Shown here one piece after another: positions 57,708 through 64,000 of a stretch of 64,000 nt of DNA (within the stretch, counting starts at the first letter, position 1; each line of letters opens with the position of its first letter). A program made the translations under genes and the position numbers. The notes beneath the pieces are model-generated. The model was not told where the DNA came from and ran no database searches. It saw only the letters and a program-made list of their open reading frames with translations. The stretch spans positions 670,370-734,369 of the forward strand of contig NZ_CP043875.1 in NCBI RefSeq assembly GCF_032878975.1. Direction: 5' to 3'. Source of the stretch: Methanoplanus sp. FWC-SCC4. Lineage in GTDB: Archaea > Halobacteriota > Methanomicrobia > Methanomicrobiales > Methanomicrobiaceae.

Positions 57708-58529
57708 TTATTTTTTAGTATATATTTTCTGCAGAGCATTATATGGCTCATAAAGATTTTCGACTTCTCTGCTCATAAACTCTGTTTTGCCCATAATATA
57801 GAATCCATTCGGGAGAAGTGCCGGATGAAACATCCTTGCAAGATCATTTTTTTGCTTTTCTGTGAAATATATCGTTACGTTTCTGCACAGAATTATGTCA
57901 AGGTAATTAGTAACAGCCTTCTGACTCATTAGATCGTGCTGAGAAAATTTAATCATCTCCTTTAAATGAGGTTTGACTTCAAATTTCCCATCATCTCTTT
58001 GATTAAAGTGCCTTTTTATCTGGCCTTCTGAAAGATTTTCAAGCGATCTTTTGTCATAAATTCCGTCTTTTGCTTTGTTTAGTGCTTCACGATCAATATC
58101 TGTAGCGAATATCGTAATTTGCAAATCTGATTTTAGCCTTAGAATATCATTTATTATTATCGAGAGAGTGTATGGCTCTTCTCCTGTTGCACAACCTGCA
58201 CTCCAGATCCGAATTCTTCCTTTTTTTCTGAGAATATCAGGGATAATGTTTGTTTTTACAAGATCAAAAACCTCTTTGTCTCTGTAAAATTTTGTCACGT
58301 TTATAGTGAGTGCATTTCTAAGCAGGTCTTTCTCACTTTCAGTAGATAGAAAATAAGTTGTATAATCTTTGTAATTTTCTTTCCCAGTGATCCGCATACG
58401 TGACAAAACGCGTCTTTTGATGTAATCCTCTTTGTAGCATCCACATTGAATACCAAGTATTCTTTCGATAGATCTTGTTAATCCCTGAAAATCTTTGTCT
58501 GTCATGAAAGCAAAATCCTCTTGTATCAT
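57708..58529 (-). CDS. cheR: chemotaxis protein methyltransferase CheR
   Basis: CheR methylates glutamates of chemoreceptors with S-adenosylmethionine. The 273-aa protein has the N-terminal helical domain (KEDYIKRRVLSRMRITGKEN near residue 33). The SAM site IRIWSAGCATGEEPYTLSII is near residue 106 and ATDIDREALNKAKDGIYDKR near residue 143. C-terminally, LDIILCRNVTIYFTE lies near residue 210. It lies 143 nt downstream of a soluble chemoreceptor gene on the same strand. No CheA, CheW, CheB, CheC or CheD gene is in the window. Confidence 0.94.
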   Translation of the reverse strand: MIQEDFAFMTDKDFQGLTRSIERILGIQCGCYKEDYIKRRVLSRMRITGKENYKDYTTYFLSTESEKDLLRNALTINVTKFYRDKEVFDLVKTNIIPDILRKKGRIRIWSAGCATGEEPYTLSIIINDILRLKSDLQITIFATDIDREALNKAKDGIYDKRSLENLSEGQIKRHFNQRDDGKFEVKPHLKEMIKFSQHDLMSQKAVTNYLDIILCRNVTIYFTEKQKNDLARMFHPALLPNGFYIMGKTEFMSREVENLYEPYNALQKIYTKK

Positions 58530-58672
58530 TTTGGTTAGATTTTTTAATAGAATAAGATATCCTATTTGACGAAAAGGATATTGATTGGTTTTTAGAGAAA
58601 ATATAATCTAATAATTATTGTCAACAAAAAAAAGGTTTTGATTGTTATTTTTTGAAATAAGGTCTGTAATTT

Positions 58673-61600
58673 TTATTTTAATCTGAATCCTTCCAATTTC
58701 TCTTTCAGGTTTAGAGACATATCGTGCATTTCATGTGAAATACTATCTACCTCCTGTGTTGTTGCAGAAATTTCCTGAGCAAGTCCTGCAATACTTTCAA
58801 TTCTTCTCAGATTTTCTTCAGACATATTGCTGGCACCGGAAATGTTCTGCATGAAATTATTTGTTTCATGAGCCTGAATATCAGTAGCTTTTGAGATTTC
58901 TGCCATTCCGTTTGATACAATTTCAAGATCCTTTACAATTTTATTCAAAGCCATTATTGCAGTGTTTGTACTTTCCATTCCAATGCGTATTTCCTTGTCG
59001 ACCTGGCGCATTGATTCTGTGGTTTTATCGGTATTGTTCTGAATGTCTGAAATAAGTGTTTCTATTTTTCGTGTTGCTTCTTTTGATTCACCGGCGAGGT
59101 TTTTAACTTCACCTGCAACAACTGCAAATCCTCTTCCGTGTTCTCCTGCCCGTGCGGCTTCGATTGCAGCATTTAATGCAAGCATATTTGTTTGTTCTGC
59201 AATTCCCCTAATAAGTTTGACAATATCATTTATTTTGAACATTTCTTCATTCAGGGTATTTATTTCATTAACACTCTGTTGCGAAATGTTGCCAACATTT
59301 TCCATTAATTGAGAGGCCTTTTTGCCAATTTCGGCTGCCTCTTTTCCTTCAGAGGTTGCCCGCAGGGCCTGTTCCATAACTTCCTGAGTTGTGCTCGATA
59401 TTTCTTCTATTGATGCAGAGAGATCGGAAATTCCCATGTTGATCTTATCAAAACGATCCATGAGTTCTTTTGTGGAATCAGAAGATTCCTCTGCATTTAC
59501 AGCAAGTTGTTCCGTGGCACGTGCAATATCGTCAGTGTTTTCTTTAAGATCTTCTGCGGTTTTTTCAATACTCAAAGCTTTTTCGTTTACGTTTTCGATT
59601 ACATCCCTGAATGACAGAATTGAACTGTTGAAATTTTCTTTAAGGCTTTTTAGAGGATCGTTTTCGATAAATTCTGCTTTTGAAGAAAGATCGCCTTTTG
59701 CAATTTTTTCCATGCCTGCTGTCATTTCTTCAGCACTTTCTGCAAGGGTTTCTGCTTCGATACGTGCTTTCTCCATCAAAATTCTGACTTCTTCTTCTTT
59801 TTTGCGAACCTCTGTGACTTCATTATAAACGACAAGGATTGTTGTAATTTGTTCTTTGTTGTTTAATATCGGAATTCCGTATTGTTCGAGCACATGTTTT
59901 CCTGATGGAAGATCTACTGATATTTCTCCAAAACAACGTCTTTTTGTCTTAATTACATCTGAAAGACCCTGGCCTTTTTGTTCTGAAACTTTGAAATTGC
60001 GTGCATTCATTTTTAAAAGTTTTGATGCACTGATTCCACTCATCTGTTCATAGGCCCTGTTTGTGACTAATATATTGTATTCCTTATCAACAAGGAGGAT
60101 TGGCATTGGGTTTTCCTGAACAATTATCTCTGAACGCTTTTTGAGATTCTCATTCTCCCTCATTTTTTTCTGTATTTCTTCAGATTCTTCTTTTTCCCTG
60201 GTGATGTCATCTAGAATAATTAGTACATTTGTAACCTTTCCTTCACTGTTTTTAATTGGGATTCCATATTGCCTGAGAATATGTTTTCCTGAAGGGAATT
60301 CGATAGTAACTTCTGAATCGCTTCTTTGACCTGAAGATACCGACTTTAAAAGGTCATCTCCTTTTTGATCAGTGATTTTAAGATCGCTGTATTTTATATT
60401 AAGGATCTGGGAATCCTTCATATTGCTTAGTTTGTCAAATGCTTTGTTTTTGACCAAAATTCTTAAATCCCTGTTTGCAAGAATCATTGGCATAGGATTT
60501 TGCTGAACGATTGTTTCAGAACGTCTCTTTAAAACTTCAGCCTCTTTTATTTTTTGAATAAGTTTTTCTGATTTTTCGTGTTCTTTTGTAACATCATTGA
60601 AGACAATGAGAATATTTTTTATTTCATCGGCAGAGTCTTTTATCGGAATTGCATGCTGTTGAAGAGTACGTCTGCCGGCTGGAAAATCTACTGTAACTTC
60701 TGAACAGACTTTCTTCTTTTCTTCTAAAGCAACGAGAATACTTTCTCCTTTTGATTCAATTACTTTTATCTCGTTTTGATTCATTTTCAATGCATCATGA
60801 TTAGAAATTCCGCTTAATTTTTCAAATGCATTGTTTGTGACTTTTATATTCAGTTTTTCATCAACTAAAATGACAGGGACTGGATTTTTTTGAACAATAA
60901 TTTCAGAACGCAGTTTTAAATTTTCAATTTGTTTTATTTTATTTTCAGTGTCTTCTGCTTCTTTTTTAAATTTGCTCTTGAGATTGTCAATATTTTGCTT
61001 TAGAGATTCTATTTCTTTGTTTTTTAACGATATATCATTCAAAATATTATTCGAATCTTCTTTTACTGATTTTATTTCGTGGATTAATTTCTCTTTTTCA
61101 TTTTCTGACAAGAGATATTTTTTATTAAGCTCAGAATTTTGTATTTCTGCTGACTTTATTTCTTTTTCAAAAGATTCAATATTTTTTTCATAATTATTTT
61201 TTAATATCCTGTTTTCCTCTTCGTACCTTTCAATCAGCTTCTTTGTTTCATCTCCTGAAGTCTTTTGGAGAGAATTAATTTTATTATTATTTTCTGCAAT
61301 TTTCTGTTTGAGTTCGGATTCTGTTGCTTTTGCTGCTTTTAATTCTGTTTTAAGTAGATTAATCTCTTTTATAGACTCTTCAGGGTCAATAATTTCAGTT
61401 TTGTCCTTCAAAATCTTCAGGGATTCCTGAAGTTCTTTAATTTCTTCATCTTTTTTGATATCAGATCCTGTTTCTGCAGCCTTTTTGATTATTGTGTTTA
61501 TAAGATTTGCAATCGGTCTTATGCTTTCTTCAGCTTTTTCCTCATCTACCCTGACCGTATTGTCTCCATCTTCAAATTTTTTAATGACATCCCTGCAGTG

Positions 61601-61735
61601 GTCTATAAAGTCATCATGGTTTACACTTATTGTGGTATTTTCAGGTATATTCTGATTTAGCTGGGCACCGGCGAAAAGAGCTTTTCTTCCTGGTCTTTTT
61701 GGCTTAATGTTGTTTTCTGTCGTTTTAATCACCAC
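58673..61735 (-). CDS. soluble methyl-accepting chemotaxis protein with three tandem PAS domains
   Basis: This 1020-aa chemoreceptor has no membrane segment. Its N-terminal part contains a HAMP-like stretch ([18 protein letters not shown]) and a long coiled coil (about residues 80-285). Three PAS domains begin near residues 283, 413 and 543, each starting with an NPxPxxLxxxx strand (for example [11 protein letters not shown]). They are spaced 130 residues apart. A second HAMP-like [13 protein letters not shown] follows near residue 680, then the MCP signalling hairpin with [20 protein letters not shown] near residue 845. No CheR-tether pentapeptide is at the end. Its first codons overlap the parA stop (7 nt). 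Confidence 0.92.
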   Translation of the reverse strand: MVIKTTENNIKPKRPGRKALFAGAQLNQNIPENTTISVNHDDFIDHCRDVIKKFEDGDNTVRVDEEKAEESIRPIANLINTIIKKAAETGSDIKKDEEIKELQESLKILKDKTEIIDPEESIKEINLLKTELKAAKATESELKQKIAENNNKINSLQKTSGDETKKLIERYEEENRILKNNYEKNIESFEKEIKSAEIQNSELNKKYLLSENEKEKLIHEIKSVKEDSNNILNDISLKNKEIESLKQNIDNLKSKFKKEAEDTENKIKQIENLKLRSEIIVQKNPVPVILVDEKLNIKVTNNAFEKLSGISNHDALKMNQNEIKVIESKGESILVALEEKKKVCSEVTVDFPAGRRTLQQHAIPIKDSADEIKNILIVFNDVTKEHEKSEKLIQKIKEAEVLKRRSETIVQQNPMPMILANRDLRILVKNKAFDKLSNMKDSQILNIKYSDLKITDQKGDDLLKSVSSGQRSDSEVTIEFPSGKHILRQYGIPIKNSEGKVTNVLIILDDITREKEESEEIQKKMRENENLKKRSEIIVQENPMPILLVDKEYNILVTNRAYEQMSGISASKLLKMNARNFKVSEQKGQGLSDVIKTKRRCFGEISVDLPSGKHVLEQYGIPILNNKEQITTILVVYNEVTEVRKKEEEVRILMEKARIEAETLAESAEEMTAGMEKIAKGDLSSKAEFIENDPLKSLKENFNSSILSFRDVIENVNEKALSIEKTAEDLKENTDDIARATEQLAVNAEESSDSTKELMDRFDKINMGISDLSASIEEISSTTQEVMEQALRATSEGKEAAEIGKKASQLMENVGNISQQSVNEINTLNEEMFKINDIVKLIRGIAEQTNMLALNAAIEAARAGEHGRGFAVVAGEVKNLAGESKEATRKIETLISDIQNNTDKTTESMRQVDKEIRIGMESTNTAIMALNKIVKDLEIVSNGMAEISKATDIQAHETNNFMQNISGASNMSEENLRRIESIAGLAQEISATTQEVDSISHEMHDMSLNLKEKLEGFRLK

Positions 61736-62574
61736 TTGGAAACAATTTCAGATATTTTCTTATATGCCATTCCTGCAGGAGTTTCCGGGGATATATGTGA
61801 TATTGGAAGTCCTTTTATATGTGATTCAGAAATGCCTGCATCGTATGGGATGATGTGTACTTCTTTTACAATGCCTTTTATATCCGCTTCAAGTTCATCC
61901 TGTCTGATCTGTTCTCTGGATTCAGAATTATCTTTAGAGAAAATATTTTTTATTAACCCCGATAATTCCTCTGTTGTGCTCTTCCTTTCACGAAGTACGC
62001 CTGCGCGGGTTAATATTGCCATGTCAGCGGATCGCTTTCTGCCTGTATTTTCATTTATATCCTCAAATATTGAAGTAATACTACCAATTCCGTTTTTTGC
62101 AAAAATGCTGGTGTCAAGTGTCAGTATAATTCTGTCAGCAGCAAGTATTCCGTTTAAAACAAATTGTCCCATGCTTGGAGGAGTATCAATTAAAATCCAT
62201 TTGTAATCCTTTAGTACTGGTTTCAGAGCATCTTTGAGAACCATTAGGCGATCATCGATGTTATACAGATATGGTTCCACCCCTACAAGATCGAGAGAAG
62301 ATGGTGCCAGAAAAATGCCGGAAGATGTTTCTTTTATGATTTCTTTTATTGAAACGTCTGGAAATCCTTCAAAAACATTCATGAATACATCATACATGTT
62401 TAGATTTTCTCCGTCGGGTTCAACTCCGAGCCCTGACGTTGCATTTGCCTGAGGATCGCAATCTACAACAAGAACCTTTTCTCCGGATTTTTGAAGGAAA
62501 CCTGCAATACTAAGACATGAAGTTGTCTTTCCGGTGCCTCCCTTGTGATGTGCAAAAGTAATTACGGTTATAAT
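61729..62574 (-). CDS. parA: ParA-family ATPase (start codon uncertain: no ATG/GTG/TTG at the expected position)
   Basis: The reading frame encodes a ParA ATPase with [15 protein letters not shown] (Walker A), [15 protein letters not shown] (switch) and [12 protein letters not shown] (Walker B). The C-terminus ends ISEIVSKW. The Walker A starts about 8 residues after the frame could open. Upstream codons read GGT-GAT-ATT-ATA-ACC-GTA with no standard start, so I place it at ATT 62574 (281 aa). An ATG at 62582 is out of frame by one base, which a single inserted G would correct. It overlaps the MCP start by 7 nt and may position the receptor cluster, as ParC/PpfA do. Confidence 0.8.
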   Translation of the reverse strand: MITVITFAHHKGGTGKTTSCLSIAGFLQKSGEKVLVVDCDPQANATSGLGVEPDGENLNMYDVFMNVFEGFPDVSIKEIIKETSSGIFLAPSSLDLVGVEPYLYNIDDRLMVLKDALKPVLKDYKWILIDTPPSMGQFVLNGILAADRIILTLDTSIFAKNGIGSITSIFEDINENTGRKRSADMAILTRAGVLRERKSTTEELSGLIKNIFSKDNSESREQIRQDELEADIKGIVKEVHIIPYDAGISESHIKGLPISHISPETPAGMAYKKISEIVSKW

Positions 62575-62730
62575 ATCACCATCCCTTAATTGATAAAGTT
62601 TTATGGTTTTTTTGGCTAAAAAAAGGTAGCGACTTGTAACTCTTTAAATTGTTTTATTTTCATGGTAATATTTGTGTCAGTATCATATCGTGTCATATTT
62701 TTTATCCAGATGTCTCCCAGGGATTAAAAA

Positions 62731-62782
62731 AATTATATAGCCCGGGCAATGTTCATACGAATGATTTAAGTCCTAAGGACTT
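62731..62782 (+). promoter_or_regulatory. TATA box and perfect palindrome before the lipoprotein gene
   Basis: AATTATATAG at 62731-62740 is a TATA box for the lipoprotein start at 62795. AAGTCCT-A-AGGACTT (62768-62782) is a perfect 7-bp palindrome located 13-27 nt before the ATG, at or just after the predicted transcription start. It may be an operator or an RNA hairpin in the short leader. Confidence 0.5.
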
Positions 62783-62794
62783 TACATTGAATTA

Positions 62795-63154
62795 ATGGTT
62801 GTTAGAAAAGCGCTTTTATTGACCGCTTTGATTTTATTATTATTTGTTTTTATTTCCGGCTGTACTTCCGAATCATTTGGTGATGTAACTTATGACAATG
62901 ATACGGGGCTTAAACTTACAGTGATCAACAATGGTAATCCCAGAGATGTAACTTTACAGGTGACTGTTTTTGATTTAAGTAATTTCAGACAGGTGGAAAT
63001 TGAAAGAATTGCAAGGCAGGTTTATCTGAAAAATGGTGAGAATGTTTTCACGATAAAAGCTGATTTGGAAAGGGGTCAGTATAAACTATATCTGTACGTT
63101 TTGGAAGACGGAAAACGCAATGCTGCAGAAATAAGAGATATTAATGTATTATAG
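62795..63154 (+). CDS. putative lipoprotein
   Basis: This 119-aa protein has an N-terminal signal (LLLTALILLLFVFISGC) with the lipobox cysteine near residue 23. A small, mainly beta domain follows (TGLKLTVINNGNPRDVTLQV and QYKLYLYVLEDGKRNA) resembling an Ig-like or CARDB-type fold often seen in archaeal surface lipoproteins. No specific family is recognised. It may be cotranscribed with the adenine deaminase gene 8 nt downstream. Confidence 0.65.
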   Translation: MVVRKALLLTALILLLFVFISGCTSESFGDVTYDNDTGLKLTVINNGNPRDVTLQVTVFDLSNFRQVEIERIARQVYLKNGENVFTIKADLERGQYKLYLYVLEDGKRNAAEIRDINVL

Positions 63155-63162
63155 GACTATTT

Positions 63163-64000
63163 ATGCCCGTTTTGGAACTTTTGGATGCTTCATTAGGACT
63201 TGAAAAGGCTGATATTGTATTTTTAAATGCAAATCTTTTCAACCCTTTTACATGCACATGGAAAATAGAAAATATTGCTGTTAAAAATGGTATTGTAATT
63301 GGTACAGGTGATTATCAGGGAGTTGAAACGGTTGAACTGTCCGGTCAAAAAGTCATTCCCGGACTTATTGATGCCCATGCCCATATCGAAAGTTCACTTC
63401 TGACTCCTGCCGAATACGGACGGCTTGTTTTGAAAAAAGGAACAACTTCAGTTATTGTCGATCCCCATGAGATTGCAAATGTTGCAGGCATTGAGGGCAT
63501 TTCATATATGCTCAATGAGAGTAGGAAGACACCCCTGGATATATTTTATATGCTTCCTTCATGTGTCCCTGCTACTCCTCTCGATATGGGAGGTGCCGTA
63601 CTTTGTGCAAATGACCTCCAAAATTTTTTGTCTGAAAAAAATGTGATTGGTCTTGCAGAGATGATGAATTATCCCGGAGTTTTAGCAGGGGATGAGGAAG
63701 TCTACAAAAAACTTAATCTTTTTGATATAATTGACGGTCATTGTCCTTTGTTGGCCGGAAAGGAGTTAAATGCATATATCCTGCAGGGAATTCAGAGCGA
63801 TCATGAATGTACGTCCGAGAAAGAGGCGGTAGAGAAATTAGAGAAGGGAATGTACATATTAATTCGTGAAGGCTCAACAGAAAAAAATCTGGGTGAACTG
63901 ATTGGAATAGTTAATGAATGCAATGCTGGAAGATGCATGTTTTGTACTGATGACAGGCATGTTGATATGCTTGTCTTTAATGGTCATATTGATGATTGTA
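63163..64000 (+). CDS. ade: adenine deaminase (partial, C-terminus cut by window edge)
   Basis: Adenine deaminase converts adenine to hypoxanthine with a metal-dependent amidohydrolase fold. The frame opens at ATG 63163 and stays open to the right edge (about 279 residues). Recognisable motifs are KVIPGLIDAHAHIESSLLTP near residue 65, TTSVIVDPHEIANVAGIEGI near residue 95 and MLPSCVPATPLDMGGA near residue 130. IDGHCPLLAGKELNAYILQG appears near residue 195, followed by SDHECTSEKEAVEKL and CMFCTDDRHVDML. The metal-binding His and Asp residues visible here fit the family. The gene continues beyond the window. Confidence 0.92.
   Translation, partial: MPVLELLDASLGLEKADIVFLNANLFNPFTCTWKIENIAVKNGIVIGTGDYQGVETVELSGQKVIPGLIDAHAHIESSLLTPAEYGRLVLKKGTTSVIVDPHEIANVAGIEGISYMLNESRKTPLDIFYMLPSCVPATPLDMGGAVLCANDLQNFLSEKNVIGLAEMMNYPGVLAGDEEVYKKLNLFDIIDGHCPLLAGKELNAYILQGIQSDHECTSEKEAVEKLEKGMYILIREGSTEKNLGELIGIVNECNAGRCMFCTDDRHVDMLVFNGHIDDC

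Noticed and set aside
61729..62574. ParA treated as a pseudogene
   Set aside because: Apart from the missing standard start codon the frame is open over about 280 residues, with all ATPase motifs intact and the stop overlapping the next gene.

Overview
This window comes from a methanogenic euryarchaeon, most likely order Methanomicrobiales and probably a Methanomicrobiaceae-type genome. I infer this from gene content and low GC, not from a database comparison. The supporting markers are an Ech-type membrane hydrogenase, RNA polymerase with a split B subunit (B' and B''), L30e, archaeal NusA, aIF2-alpha, Nop10, L44e, S27e, PriS, GINS, sn-glycerol-1-phosphate dehydrogenase, geranylgeranyl reductase, archaeal ProRS, an anaerobic cobalamin pathway with CbiMNQO cobalt uptake, and TATA-box promoters. 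Archaeal Shine-Dalgarno-like sequences (GGTGA or GGAGG) precede many starts.

Layout. At 1-5.1 kb, on the minus strand, lies the ech hydrogenase operon (echA-F), with echF cut by the left edge. At 5.3-13.6 kb, minus strand, is the transcription operon rpoH-rpoB2-rpoB1-rpoA1-rpoA2-rpl30e-nusA, preceded by tRNA-Lys(UUU) with its own TATA box and a terminator-like hairpin. At 14-16.8 kb is a small signalling or positioning island: response regulator and roadblock protein on minus, then an unknown protein, a MinD-like ATPase and a tiny membrane coiled-coil protein on plus. tRNA-Pro(GGG) follows. At 17-24 kb are a DUF89 protein, an NfeD/SPFH pair, a site-2 protease, RNase HII, a TrkA-type protein, and a ferredoxin/geranylgeranyl-reductase pair.

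At 24.1-35.2 kb is a cobalamin (and perhaps F430) block: cbiTLFGHCDE as one tightly overlapping operon, a queuosine-precursor-type transporter, the convergent cbiMNQO transporter, and a CbiA/CfbB amidotransferase. At 35.5-42.6 kb, minus strand, is the archaeal replication-translation cluster: UPF0058, Elp3, PriS, GINS, L44e, S27e, aIF2-alpha, Nop10, a PAC2-family protein and endonuclease Q. At 42.7-48 kb are an ADP-ribosylglycohydrolase, UPF0179, egsA, DUF63, a SpoIIM-like protein and proS. At 48-54 kb are a rubredoxin-thiamine-diphosphate enzyme fusion, pyruvoyl arginine decarboxylase, ferritin and a two-subunit 2-oxoacid:ferredoxin oxidoreductase.

At 54-64 kb is an accessory-looking stretch: orphan membrane proteins and lipoproteins, ArfC of riboflavin/F420 synthesis, CheR, a large soluble chemoreceptor with three tandem PAS domains, a ParA ATPase without a conventional start codon, and the beginning of an adenine deaminase cut by the right edge.

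No insertion sequence, prophage, CRISPR array or rRNA was seen. No gene-free stretch exceeds 300 bases; the longest spaces (about 190-270 bases) are AT-rich and carry promoters, palindromes or a possible tiny ORF. The best candidates for undescribed biology are the ParA-chemoreceptor-CheR set, the MinD/roadblock/response-regulator island, the rubredoxin-TPP fusion, and several perfect inverted repeats at promoters of the metal/corrinoid and MinD genes.
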